In this document: positions 15,639 through 23,888 of the stretch, one piece after another
Numbering within the stretch: position 1 is the stretch's first letter
How the letters are laid out: each line of letters starts with the position of its first letter
Assembly (NCBI GenBank): GCA_002391675.1
Contig: DGFM01000026.1
Span: forward strand, 3,453-27,340
Reading direction: 5' to 3'
Source: Cloacimonetes bacterium UBA3900
GTDB lineage: Bacteria > Cloacimonadota > Cloacimonadia > Cloacimonadales > Cloacimonadaceae
Length of the DNA: 23,888 nt
Position numbers and translations under genes: made by a program
The notes under the pieces: generated by a model
Databases searched by the model: none
The model's input: the letters and a program-made list of their open reading frames with translations, nothing else
Told to the model about the DNA's origin: nothing

Positions 15639-16522
15639 CAGACACACTTTATCGAGGCACAGCCTTATCGGACAGCTTCCGCATCTTCGCCGTGGATGCC
15701 ACTCAAACTGCACAAAAAGCCCGCGACATCCACGACCTCTCCCCTGTCGCCACCATCTTGATGGGCAAGATGATCTCCGCTGCTGCCATCCTCAGCATGG
15801 ACATCAAAAACCAAGACAGCGAGATCACCCTCAGGATAGACGGTGACGGCGAATTGAAGGGCGGCATGGTGATCTGCAATGAAAAAGGCCATATACGCGG
15901 CTACCTCAAAAACCCCAAATTATTCTTAGAGGATGCTGAGGACAACTTCCATCCGGGCAGATTCCTGGGAGAAGGAACCCTGAGCGTGATCCGGCAAAGC
16001 CCTCATGCGCAGCCCTGGATAGGCTCCACCGAGCTGATCACCGGCGAGATTGCAGAAGACCTGGCACACTTCTACCTGCAGAGCGAACAAATCCCTTCTG
16101 CAGTGGCCCTGGGTATCTTGATAGACCCCGAAGCAAGGATCAGAGCCTGCGCCGGCTTCATGATCCAGCAGCTCCCCTTCGCAGCAGCAGACAAGGCCCA
16201 AAAGCTTATCCACAACCTGCAGAACACACCCAACCTGTCAGACCTGATGGATATGGGACTAAGCGTGGTGGAAGTACTGGAGCGATTTGTCTTCAAAGAG
16301 ATGGACCTCAATCTATCGGAGTTTCGCCAGATTGAATACCGCTGCAACTGCACCAAAGAGGCATTTGCCCGCTCGCTCATCACCTTGGGCCTTGAAGAGC
16401 TGGAATCCATGAGCGAGGGTATCACACCCATCTGCCACTACTGCAATGCCGAGTATCACTTTTCCACTGCAGACATAGCCGCTTTGATCCAAGTCCTCAA
16501 GGAAGGCGAGAAGAATGCCTAA
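15635..16522 (+). CDS. hslO: Redox-regulated chaperone Hsp33
   Basis: 295 residues from the ATG at 15635, which overlaps the SpoIID-protein stop (ATGA); in-frame upstream codons lie inside that gene. Hsp33 is a cytoplasmic holdase activated when its zinc site is oxidised. The N-terminal domain begins DTLYRGTALSDSFRIFAVDAT and includes GDGELKGGM, GRFLGEGTLSVI, and EIAEDLAHFYLQSEQIPSAVALG. The C-terminal redox switch has all four cysteines: Cys237-x-Cys239 and Cys267-x-x-Cys270 (CNC...CHYC). The length is typical. Its presence in a likely anaerobe fits a role in transient oxidative or thermal stress. It overlaps the next gene by 8 bases. Confidence 0.96.
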   Translation: MTDTLYRGTALSDSFRIFAVDATQTAQKARDIHDLSPVATILMGKMISAAAILSMDIKNQDSEITLRIDGDGELKGGMVICNEKGHIRGYLKNPKLFLEDAEDNFHPGRFLGEGTLSVIRQSPHAQPWIGSTELITGEIAEDLAHFYLQSEQIPSAVALGILIDPEARIRACAGFMIQQLPFAAADKAQKLIHNLQNTPNLSDLMDMGLSVVEVLERFVFKEMDLNLSEFRQIEYRCNCTKEAFARSLITLGLEELESMSEGITPICHYCNAEYHFSTADIAALIQVLKEGEKNA

Positions 16523-19139
16523 ATATCTCCTGGTATTGGCTCTTATCTGTGCACATCTATCTTTGGCAGCCCTCTCTGTCCAGGATATAGACTTTCTTTT
16601 GCAGCACGCGGATGAGGGCCTGCTTCAGCGATATGCGCCTCAAGTGGAACAGCATCTGCATACGAGGCAGATATCAGAGCCTCTATTGAAAGACATCGTT
16701 ACCTACGCCCGAAAAGGCAATTCTCAAGCCATGCTGTCCCGGGCACTCTACCGTCTGGCTCTCAAAGCCCAAGACCTTGAAGCCGCCCTGGCCTGGATGG
16801 AACTGAACGCCGATGACACCGCCACCATCCCCTACCTGCAGCGCTTGATCTTGACCTCAAGCTTCACCAATCCCGCCGATGCCCTCTGCATAAAGCACGG
16901 CACCGGCGAAATATCCGACAGCCTCTTTGCCTCGCAGATACTTGGTTTGGAGGCTTACAACGACCGCATCGAAGCCCTGGCCAAGGCAAAGGTAAATGAG
17001 TTTGCCGTCGAGCGATCAGACTCCCTGGCCTTGCCCATGATAGATGCCTTCGAGGCTGAATTCCCTCTCTCCAAGCATCTCTACTATGGCTATTTCTACC
17101 GCCTCTACCACCTCTTGACCCGCCAAGACTATGAGGCCGCCTACGATCTGCTGGTGAATCTGCCCAAGGCTGACCTGCCCCACTATGTAACAGCCATCAG
17201 AATCCTGCTCAGTGAGCGCTGGCTGAACCTGGAACAGACCTCACTGCTTGAGACCCTGAGCATCGCCCAGGTGTATCTGGACTTAGCCCGCAAGATGACG
17301 CCTCAAGCAGAGGAATGGGATTATCTCTTCGCCTCCTACAACCCCGATTCATGGGCTTACTACTTGGACACCCTGCAGCTGAGAATACACTACCTGCAGC
17401 TCAAGGAACACTTTGATACAGCTGAGTTTGAGCGCGTGCTCGACTTTGCCCGGAGCATGAACCCGCTCAACAACGATTTTGGCCAGGAAGCTGAACTGGC
17501 CTACATGAAGGGACGTATCTTGAGCCTCTCAGATGATACTGCCCACGCCCTCCCCGCCGCCAGAGCCTACCTGGAATGCCTCATCAAAGGCGCTCCCCGC
17601 AAGGCTTATGACGTCGAGGCGGAAGAAGCCCTGCGCCAGATTTACCTCACCCAGGAGACCGAGCTGGACTTTGACGCCTGGTGCAGAGATTTGGCAGGCT
17701 ACGAAGGCCTTATCTTCAAAGACATGACCGCCGAGCTGGGCCTGGAAGGCAAACGCTTCAGCCGCATCGCCATCGCAGATTATGACAACGACGGCTGGCT
17801 GGACTTGCTTTTCGACGGCAAACACCTCTTCCGCAACCTCCAAGGCCAATCCTTTGAACCGGTCACAAACGTCGGCCTGGACCAGCTCAACTCCTCAGGC
17901 GGACTCTGGGCAGACTTCAACAAAGACGGTCTTTTGGATTTCGCAGCCCTTTCCCATGCCTCAGAAGGCAATGGCGACGCCCTGATGAAGCAGCAGCCTG
18001 ACGGACGCTTTGTGAAGGTGAACGAAAGAGCCGGCGAGATTGACGACGCCCTTCCCAGCGAAGCCGCCGCCTGGATAGACGTGGAGATGAACGGCTACCC
18101 CTCGCTCTACGTGGCAAACTACGAGCAAGGCAGCTTGGGCGCAGGCACACCGGATATGTTTTGGCTCAATGAAGAGGGCTACTTCTTCGACAGAAGCGAG
18201 CAGCTGGGCTTCAGAACCGCACAGGATATGCAAGGCCTTTCCGGCAGAGGCGTAGCCCCCGCAGACTTCAACGATGATGGCCGCACCGACATCCTGGTGA
18301 CAAACTACCGCCTGCAGCGCAACTTCCTCTTCGTCAACACCCCCGATGGTTTCATCGATCAAGCCTTCCAAAACCAGGTGGCAGGACACTTTACCAAAGG
18401 TTACTACGGCCACAGCATCGGCGCTGATTGGGGAGATTACGACAACGACGGCGACCTCGACCTGATCATCTGCAACCTCGCTCACCCCCGCTTCATAGAC
18501 TTTTCAGATATCACCATGCTGCTCCGCAACGACGGCCCGGCAGAGTATGAAATAGATGGCGACGTCATTCGCTATCATAAGTTTACAGACGTCACACAGG
18601 CAGCCGGAATCACCTATGATGAGCTGCACAGCGACCCAACCTGGCTGGATGTGGACAACGACGGCTACCTCGACCTCTACATCACCTCCATCTATGAAAA
18701 CGACCGCAGCTATCTCTATCACAACAATAAAGATGGCACTTTCACGGACGTAACCTGGCTCAGCGGCTCCAGGGTCTACAATGGCTGGGGCAACGCCTAT
18801 GGAGACCTCAATCGCGATGGGCTCATAGACCTCGTGGTAGCCAGCTCCCGCGGCATCAAGGTCTTTTACAACGAGACGCCCACCACAAACCAGGCGCTTT
18901 TCCTCAAACCCGTCTGGGCAAAGGACGAGATACTGCTTTTGGAGCAGCCTCGGCAACACTCATCCCAGCCAAATTCACCTGCTTTCGGCACACGTGTGAT
19001 CGTGAACTTAGATGGAAACAAGAGCCTTATGAGAGAGCTCAATTCCGCCAAAGGAACCTGCTCGCAAAACGCACCCGAGCTCCACTTCGGCATAGGCAAA
19101 TCCCGAATTACAAAGTACAACAGAGCAAGCCATAAATGA
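16515..19139 (+). CDS. Exported FG-GAP/VCBS repeat protein with shortened ASPIC/UnbV end
   Basis: 874 residues from the ATG at 16515, 8 bases inside hslO. A signal peptide (MPKYLLVLALICAHLSLAA) precedes about 370 residues of helical, TPR-like sequence. Then comes an integrin-like beta-propeller with six calcium-binding-type motifs: DYDNDGWLD (422), DFNKDGLLD (467), DFNDDGRTD (584), DYDNDGDLD (641), DVDNDGYLD (712) and DLNRDGLID (764). The end (FGTRVIVNLDG...SQNAPELHFGIG) is the start of the ASPIC/UnbV domain, but the usual terminal strand (an IEVRWPSG-like segment) is missing. The protein stops at RITKYNRASHK. No clear single-base frameshift restores that strand. Proteins of this family are exported or surface-exposed and of poorly known function. 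It overlaps the amidohydrolase gene by 4 bases. Confidence 0.85.
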   Translation: MPKYLLVLALICAHLSLAALSVQDIDFLLQHADEGLLQRYAPQVEQHLHTRQISEPLLKDIVTYARKGNSQAMLSRALYRLALKAQDLEAALAWMELNADDTATIPYLQRLILTSSFTNPADALCIKHGTGEISDSLFASQILGLEAYNDRIEALAKAKVNEFAVERSDSLALPMIDAFEAEFPLSKHLYYGYFYRLYHLLTRQDYEAAYDLLVNLPKADLPHYVTAIRILLSERWLNLEQTSLLETLSIAQVYLDLARKMTPQAEEWDYLFASYNPDSWAYYLDTLQLRIHYLQLKEHFDTAEFERVLDFARSMNPLNNDFGQEAELAYMKGRILSLSDDTAHALPAARAYLECLIKGAPRKAYDVEAEEALRQIYLTQETELDFDAWCRDLAGYEGLIFKDMTAELGLEGKRFSRIAIADYDNDGWLDLLFDGKHLFRNLQGQSFEPVTNVGLDQLNSSGGLWADFNKDGLLDFAALSHASEGNGDALMKQQPDGRFVKVNERAGEIDDALPSEAAAWIDVEMNGYPSLYVANYEQGSLGAGTPDMFWLNEEGYFFDRSEQLGFRTAQDMQGLSGRGVAPADFNDDGRTDILVTNYRLQRNFLFVNTPDGFIDQAFQNQVAGHFTKGYYGHSIGADWGDYDNDGDLDLIICNLAHPRFIDFSDITMLLRNDGPAEYEIDGDVIRYHKFTDVTQAAGITYDELHSDPTWLDVDNDGYLDLYITSIYENDRSYLYHNNKDGTFTDVTWLSGSRVYNGWGNAYGDLNRDGLIDLVVASSRGIKVFYNETPTTNQALFLKPVWAKDEILLLEQPRQHSSQPNSPAFGTRVIVNLDGNKSLMRELNSAKGTCSQNAPELHFGIGKSRITKYNRASHK

Positions 19140-20356
19140 TTAAGATTAGAACCAACTTGATCAACCCCATCAGCCCGGATGAAGTGCAACTGTTCAAGGA
19201 CTACGTCCTGGGCTACGACGACGGCATCATCAAGCTCATCCGCCCCTATGATCCCGAGCGGGATAAGGACAGCGAACCTGCCCTGGATTCCGTGATCATC
19301 CCCGGGTTGGTTGATCTTCACACCCACCTGAGCCAATACCGGGCGCGAGCCAGCTATCAACCCTCACTTTTACCCTGGCTATATGAGCACATCTTCCCCG
19401 CCGAAGCCAGATCCAAAGACCCAGACTATGCCCGCGCCACCTCCGCAGCCTTCTTCAAGGCCCTTTTTGCCGCCGGAACCACCACCGCGGTGATCTACAC
19501 AGCCCCTTTCAAACAAGCCTGCGAGATTGCCCTGGATACAGCTCTGCAACTGGGCGCCAGAGTTCTGATCGGCATGACCATGATGGACGCCAACTCGCCC
19601 GATTACCTCATTCAGAAAACAGCGCAGGCCCTCGATGACAGCTTTGACCTTTTTGAGCGATACAATGCCAAAGACAGCCGCATAGGCTACATCTTTTCTC
19701 CCCGCTTTGCCCTATCCTGCTCCGCTGACCTGATGAAGCAGACGGCGGATTTTGCCCACCGGCACGACGCCTACATCCAAAGCCATCTCTCCGAAAACGA
19801 GGACGAGGTCGCTCAGGTGAAGGAGATATTTGGCAAGCCCACTTACACTCAGGTGTATGAGGATTTCGGCCTCTTGGGGCCCAAGACCATCCTCGGCCAC
19901 GCTATCCACCTCTCAGAGACAGAGATGGACATTCTGGCGCACACCAATACCGCCATTGCGCACTGTCCGGAATCCAACTTCTTCCTCAAGAGTGGCGAAT
20001 TCCCCTTTGCCGCCCTGCTGGATATGTCCCTGCGCATAGGTTTGGCCAGCGATGTTGCAGCCGGCAATTCGCTCAGTATGCTGCAGCAGGCCAAGTTTGC
20101 CAGCTACAGGCAAAGCTCCCTTTCTCTCACCCCGCAACGTCTCTTCTGGCATCTCACCCTCGGTGCCGCGAAAGCTTTGGGTTGGCAGGATCGCATCGGC
20201 AGCCTGCAAATCGGCAAAGAGGCAGACCTCTGCCAGATAAAGCTGAAAGCTCCTCATGAGGTTAACGAACAGCTCCTCTCAGCCCTGATCTACTTGAACG
20301 AAGAATTCCCAATTTCAAGGACTATTATCCATGGAAATACGGTTTTCCAAAGCTAA
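19136..20356 (+). CDS. guaD: Guanine deaminase-like amidohydrolase
   Basis: 406 residues, starting in an ATGA overlap with the FG-GAP gene. Metal and catalytic residues of the ATZ/TRZ amidohydrolase family are present: His62 and His64 (DLHTHLSQ), His217 and Glu220 (QSHLSENEDEV), His255 (GHAIHLSE) and Asp306 (GLASDVAAGNSLSML). The AHCPESNFFLKSG segment and the SML run after the Asp are closest to guanine deaminase, which converts guanine to xanthine and ammonia with one zinc. The glycines after the Asp in typical guanine deaminases are here Ala-Ala-Gly, so a related substrate such as 8-oxoguanine or a pterin is possible. The C-terminal LGWQDRIGSLQIGKEADL is standard for the family. It is the last gene of the operon. 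Confidence 0.8.
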   Translation: MIKIRTNLINPISPDEVQLFKDYVLGYDDGIIKLIRPYDPERDKDSEPALDSVIIPGLVDLHTHLSQYRARASYQPSLLPWLYEHIFPAEARSKDPDYARATSAAFFKALFAAGTTTAVIYTAPFKQACEIALDTALQLGARVLIGMTMMDANSPDYLIQKTAQALDDSFDLFERYNAKDSRIGYIFSPRFALSCSADLMKQTADFAHRHDAYIQSHLSENEDEVAQVKEIFGKPTYTQVYEDFGLLGPKTILGHAIHLSETEMDILAHTNTAIAHCPESNFFLKSGEFPFAALLDMSLRIGLASDVAAGNSLSMLQQAKFASYRQSSLSLTPQRLFWHLTLGAAKALGWQDRIGSLQIGKEADLCQIKLKAPHEVNEQLLSALIYLNEEFPISRTIIHGNTVFQS

Positions 20357-20372
20357 ATCCGTTTTTGGAAGG
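20343..20372 (+). terminator. Possible weak terminator hairpin at the end of the amidohydrolase gene
   Basis: TTCCAAA (20345-20351) pairs perfectly with TTTGGAA (20364-20370) around a 12-base loop spanning the stop codon, extendable by two G-T pairs. No T-run follows, so intrinsic termination is doubtful. It may partly separate the long operon from the next gene. Confidence 0.25.
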
Positions 20373-20430
20373 ATTCTTGCATCCTATATTGTAAAGACCC
20401 ATTATAACTATAGAAATAAACAAGATATAA

Positions 20431-20437
20431 GGAGGAA
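20431..20437 (+). promoter_or_regulatory. Ribosome binding site supporting a GTG start
   Basis: AAGGAGG ends a few bases before the GTG at 20441. No ATG lies at the right distance, so this site decides the unusual start codon of the 1020-residue secreted protein. Confidence 0.8.
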
Positions 20438-20440
20438 TAC

Positions 20441-23400
20441 GTGAGAAGACTCGCGTTGATATTGACTCTTTTAGCCCTAAGCATGGCTATTTCGGCAAAC
20501 CTGCTTTGGGATGAAGAAATAGCCATTCGCCAAGGTGTGAACATTGAATGGTTCCGCACCGGTATTGATACACATGATGGTTGTGCCATTTACGTGTGGA
20601 GTGACACCAAGCTGGGAGAACGTGATCTCTGGGCTCAAAAGGTGGACGCTCAAGGAAACTTGGTCTGGGGAGAGCCAGTCCTCATCGACGGCAAGCCAGA
20701 CCGCCAAGAAGACCCCACCATCACCCGCACCAGCGACAACAACTATGTTATCGCCTGGATAGACTTTTTTGATGATCCGGACGGCAACGTATATGCCCAA
20801 AAGATCAATGCACAAGGACAGCGTTTATGGCAAGAAGGCGGTGTGCCGGTTTGTACAGCCCCGGCCGTGCAGCTTTCCATCAATATGGAGCCCGACCAGG
20901 ATGGCGGCGTATTCATGGTCTGGATGGACGCCCGCAACCCCAGCAAAGACATCTATGGCCAGCGTTTGAATGCCAACGGTGATGCCGTGTGGGCCCCCAA
21001 CGGTATCCCCATTGCAGACGACATCGGAGACGAAGTCCAAAACACCATGCTTCCCGATGGAACCGGTGGTATGATGATTGGCTATACCGTTGATTATGGC
21101 GGCGATGAAGACATTTATGTAAAGCGCTTCCTGGGTGATGGAACCATGGCTTGGGACAACGCTTTACCACTGGCCGTCGGCGCTGAAAGCCAAGGCAAGG
21201 TGCGTATGGCAGCTATCGGCAATGGTGAATTCATCTTCACCTGGCAAGATCAAGCCGGAAACGACCCCAACATCATGGCTCAAAAGGTAAACCTCGCAGG
21301 TCAAGCCGTATGGCCCCAAACTGTAGCAGTTTACAGCGATCTCGATGCAGACGATTCTTATCCTCAGGAAAACCCCCGCATCGTGGGAACCAGCGACAAC
21401 GCTGCCATCATCGTCTGGGAAGATAAACGCTTGGATACTCAAGATCCAGACCTCTTTGCCCAAAAGATAAATGCATCCGGGCAGCTGCTTTGGGATGTAA
21501 ACGGAGTTGCCCTTTCCACTGCTCCTTTTGCCCAATTTGGCCCTCGCATGGCATCTGATGGAGCCGGGGGCTGCTACGTGGTCTGGGACGACAGGCGCAA
21601 CGGCAACACACCCAACGAAGACGTCTATGCCCAACACCTCAGCGCCACCGGTGAAGCCCTTTGGGGAGCAGGCGGCAAGCCCATCTGCACCGCCGCAAAC
21701 ACGCAGGAAGGCAGCTTGGTAAAAGTGGCTGGAGACAATATCTTCATCAACTGGATGGATATGCGCAACGGCAGCATCGGCCTCTACTATCAAGTGCTCA
21801 ACTCCAGTGGAAACGTTCTCCTCGAGGCAGACGGCAAGGAAGTATTTTGGGGCTTAAGCGGCGACGCTCCCCTCAACAACTACCTCGTCCTTCCCAGAGC
21901 CAATGACATCGCCATCATCTGGCAGGATACCCGCTTTGCAAACATCGGTTATCAGATCTTCTTCCAATATTTAAACCCCGATGGCACCATAGCTTTGGAA
22001 ACCAATGGACGCAGCGCCACCACTTCCACAGGCTACGACCAGTCAGACCCCCAAGCGGTAGTCACGCCGGACGGACATATCTACCTGGCCTGGATTGACA
22101 ACCGTCACGAGCACCCCAGAATCTATATGCAACTCCTATCCCCCACCGGCGAAAGGCTTTGGGGCGATACCGGTGTGCCGCTCACAGAAATGGCTCCCAT
22201 CGACCAAAAAGACCCCAAGCTCTACTATGATGCCTCCATTGATGGCCTCTACGTGGGCTGGTCAAACAGCGATGATGTGGGCGAGGACAGATACCCTCTT
22301 CACACCTGGGGACAATTTTTCCAAAATGGACAGAAGATGTGGGGGCCCAATGGCAAGCTCATCTCTGTGTTGGACGACGCAACCATGCACCACGAATGCT
22401 CCCTGAGTGATCTGGTGGATGGTTACTACCTCTGGAGCAACAATAGCCCGGAAACCTACAATGGATTTGTCTATGTAAACCGCATCGACCCAAGCGGCAA
22501 CCCCTACCCCGGCTGGCCTGAAGAGGGAATAGCTGTTCACACCAGGGACGACTATGGAATCACCCAGGACGCAGCCAGATTGGCCAGAACCGATTCCGGC
22601 ATCTTTGTAATGTACAGAGACAAACTGGGTAGCGGCGGCACGGTTCACTATCGTGGCCAGCATTTTTCTGAAAGCGGTGAAAGGCTGTGGGATGAAACAC
22701 CAATGATGCTCTCCTTTAATGGCCTGGAGCAGGATAAAGCTGCCCTGGTCAAGGATGGCAGAACCGATTGCATCACCTTTGTCTGGGATGAAAACCTGTT
22801 TGAAGACCTCGATATTCACATCCAAAGGATTGGCCTCGATGGCTCTTTCTTCTGGCAACCTCAGGGGAAACCGGTAGTCCAAAAACCCGGCAACCAAACC
22901 GAAGCATCTGTCGTCTCATTTGATGCCAATAATGGTCTCTTGGTCGCCTGGGCGGATTATTCTTCCACCGAAGAATCAGACATCTATTACAAATACATCC
23001 ACCCCAGCGGAAACTTCCTCACCGGAAGTAGTGAAGGCGGCGATGTGATGTGTGACGCACTGAAAAAGCAGTATCAGCCAAAGCTCGTCACCGTGGGTGA
23101 TTATGCTTACGCAGTTTGGGCGGACGGACGCTCCAGCGGTAAGACAGAAATCCTGGGCTTGTACGCTCAGAAACTGGGCAATCCCACCACGCCAAACGAC
23201 GACTACACCCTGCCCGCACCCATGGGATTCAGGCTGATGCAAAACCACCCCAACCCCTTCAACCCCAGCACCACTATCGCCTTTGAAATCACGGATGCAA
23301 CCAAAGACTATCGCCTGGACATCTACAACATCAAAGGACAACTGGTGAAAACCCTGCATAATGGCAAACTTATCCCGGGACGCCACAGCGTTGTATGGAA

Positions 23401-23503
23401 TGGCCAGGATAAAAACGATAAAGAAGTGGCCTCCGGCGTGTACTTCTACCGTTTGGACGACGGACAGAAAGCCAAAACCCGCAAGATGCTACTAATGAAA
23501 TAA
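20441..23503 (+). CDS. Large secreted repeat (beta-propeller-like) protein with sorting tail
   Basis: 1020 residues from a GTG backed by AAGGAGG. A signal peptide (about 1-19, LALILTLLALSMAISA) is followed by about a dozen degenerate repeats of 45-65 residues from about residue 50 to 915. Each has a core of the form D-[IL]-Y-A-Q-x-[IL]-N-x-x-G-x-x-[LV]-W, as in NVYAQKINAQGQRLW, DLFAQKINASGQLLW and RIYMQLLSPTGERLW. A WxD(x)R strand follows or precedes. The pattern suggests one or two beta-propellers. The tail (935-1020, NHPNPFNPSTTIAF to RKMLLMK) matches that of the C25 peptidase and marks export by a type IX-like route. No catalytic motif is recognisable; function is unknown. It is preceded by 84 bases of A/T-rich DNA and followed by a terminator, so it is probably its own transcription unit. 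Confidence 0.85.
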   Translation: MRRLALILTLLALSMAISANLLWDEEIAIRQGVNIEWFRTGIDTHDGCAIYVWSDTKLGERDLWAQKVDAQGNLVWGEPVLIDGKPDRQEDPTITRTSDNNYVIAWIDFFDDPDGNVYAQKINAQGQRLWQEGGVPVCTAPAVQLSINMEPDQDGGVFMVWMDARNPSKDIYGQRLNANGDAVWAPNGIPIADDIGDEVQNTMLPDGTGGMMIGYTVDYGGDEDIYVKRFLGDGTMAWDNALPLAVGAESQGKVRMAAIGNGEFIFTWQDQAGNDPNIMAQKVNLAGQAVWPQTVAVYSDLDADDSYPQENPRIVGTSDNAAIIVWEDKRLDTQDPDLFAQKINASGQLLWDVNGVALSTAPFAQFGPRMASDGAGGCYVVWDDRRNGNTPNEDVYAQHLSATGEALWGAGGKPICTAANTQEGSLVKVAGDNIFINWMDMRNGSIGLYYQVLNSSGNVLLEADGKEVFWGLSGDAPLNNYLVLPRANDIAIIWQDTRFANIGYQIFFQYLNPDGTIALETNGRSATTSTGYDQSDPQAVVTPDGHIYLAWIDNRHEHPRIYMQLLSPTGERLWGDTGVPLTEMAPIDQKDPKLYYDASIDGLYVGWSNSDDVGEDRYPLHTWGQFFQNGQKMWGPNGKLISVLDDATMHHECSLSDLVDGYYLWSNNSPETYNGFVYVNRIDPSGNPYPGWPEEGIAVHTRDDYGITQDAARLARTDSGIFVMYRDKLGSGGTVHYRGQHFSESGERLWDETPMMLSFNGLEQDKAALVKDGRTDCITFVWDENLFEDLDIHIQRIGLDGSFFWQPQGKPVVQKPGNQTEASVVSFDANNGLLVAWADYSSTEESDIYYKYIHPSGNFLTGSSEGGDVMCDALKKQYQPKLVTVGDYAYAVWADGRSSGKTEILGLYAQKLGNPTTPNDDYTLPAPMGFRLMQNHPNPFNPSTTIAFEITDATKDYRLDIYNIKGQLVKTLHNGKLIPGRHSVVWNGQDKNDKEVASGVYFYRLDDGQKAKTRKMLLMK

Positions 23504-23523
23504 TCATCAACTCCTGTTAAGAG

Positions 23524-23558
23524 AAGAGCTTGTGGTCATAGACTGCAGGCTCTTTTTT
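23524..23558 (+). terminator. Intrinsic terminator of the 1020-residue secreted protein gene
   Basis: AAGAGCTTG (23524-23532) pairs with CAGGCTCTT (23546-23554), with one G-T pair. An inner GTC/GAC stem caps the loop and a run of six T (23553-23558) forms the end. It lies 20 bases after the stop codon. Confidence 0.85.
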
Positions 23559-23826
23559 ATATCTCTGAGCCGGGTGATGCCAGATCCCCCGCTTGTTATG
23601 TGCTCCAGCCATCATCAGTTTTGGTCTTGATTTGCATAGACAGTGTGTGCATCTTTGGGCATCCTGCAGCCACTCACTACTCCCGGCTGTCAGCCTTTTC
23701 TCTCTGGAACACTCATTCCATTTCCATTTGCCAATGGCTTTGGCCACGTAGCTGTTTATCCACGGAAAGAATCTCCCTCTTAACACCCATATTTTATTTG
23801 CAAAAAACCGATGCTTGACTCAAATT

Positions 23827-23888
23827 TTGACTTTATGCAATGGCTGACCGCCCCTCCGATCTCCCTGGCGCTCGTTTGCGTAACTCTT
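23827..23888 (+). repeat. Dispersed intergenic repeat, copy B (cut by the window edge)
   Basis: Matches 3674-3735 at 52 of 62 positions without gaps, including an exact 16-base block CGTTTGCGTAACTCTT at the very edge. The match is still running when the window ends, so the true element extends further right. It lies at the same orientation as copy A, again downstream of a T9SS-type gene region and in long non-coding DNA. Confidence 0.8.

Larger units (their letters stand above)
23504..23888. other. Right-edge intergenic region
   Basis: 385 bases to the window edge hold the terminator of the preceding gene and copy B of the dispersed repeat. Open frames at 23517-23786 (reverse) and 23600-23818 (forward) have low-complexity, Cys/His/Arg-rich translations without family resemblance. 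CTTGACT at 23813-23819 could be a -35 element for a gene beyond the edge. Confidence 0.6.

Noticed and set aside
23517..23818. Open frames on both strands at the right edge
   Set aside because: They overlap a terminator and each other, and their translations are Cys/His/Ser-rich without motifs.

Overview
The window looks like chromosomal DNA of an anaerobic, diderm bacterium of the FCB superphylum. Candidatus Cloacimonadota (WWE1) is my best guess. This rests on the family set: two large secreted proteins ending in an 'NPFNPST' type sorting tail, a gingipain-like C25 peptidase, ferredoxin-linked indolepyruvate oxidoreductase, a SpoIID-like protein without sporulation context, and an FG-GAP/UnbV protein. 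The phylum is an inference; no rRNA marker is present.

Layout. Positions 1-3400 hold a leftward operon: SAM methyltransferase, rho, a TPR/SPOR envelope protein, and the first 43 codons of mutS, which runs off the left edge. Positions 3401-4093 are a long divergent intergenic region with part of a dispersed repeat, mutually exclusive hairpins and a promoter candidate. Positions 4094-8388 carry rightward the C25 peptidase and a class III sirtuin that starts at the peptidase stop. A 327-base hairpin-rich gap follows. Positions 8716-10889 encode iorA-iorB and end in a strong intrinsic terminator. Positions 10997-20356 form a tightly packed rightward run: aspartate kinase, metG, SpoIID-domain protein, hslO (Hsp33), FG-GAP/UnbV protein and a guanine-deaminase-like amidohydrolase, mostly joined by 4-8 base overlaps. 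Positions 20441-23503 encode a 1020-residue secreted repeat protein with the same sorting tail, followed by a terminator. The right edge carries a second copy of the dispersed repeat.

How they fit together. IorAB fits an amino-acid fermenting lifestyle, and an exported cysteine peptidase could feed it. Aspartate kinase and MetRS are linked through aspartate-family amino acids, and Hsp33 and SpoIID add redox and cell-wall functions. No defence system, CRISPR array, transposase, tRNA or rRNA was seen. The observations most worth following are the dispersed repeat, the IorA that lacks its C-terminal ferredoxin domain, the probable frameshift at the methyltransferase start, the switch-like hairpin pair upstream of the C25 peptidase, and the T9SS-like cargo tails.
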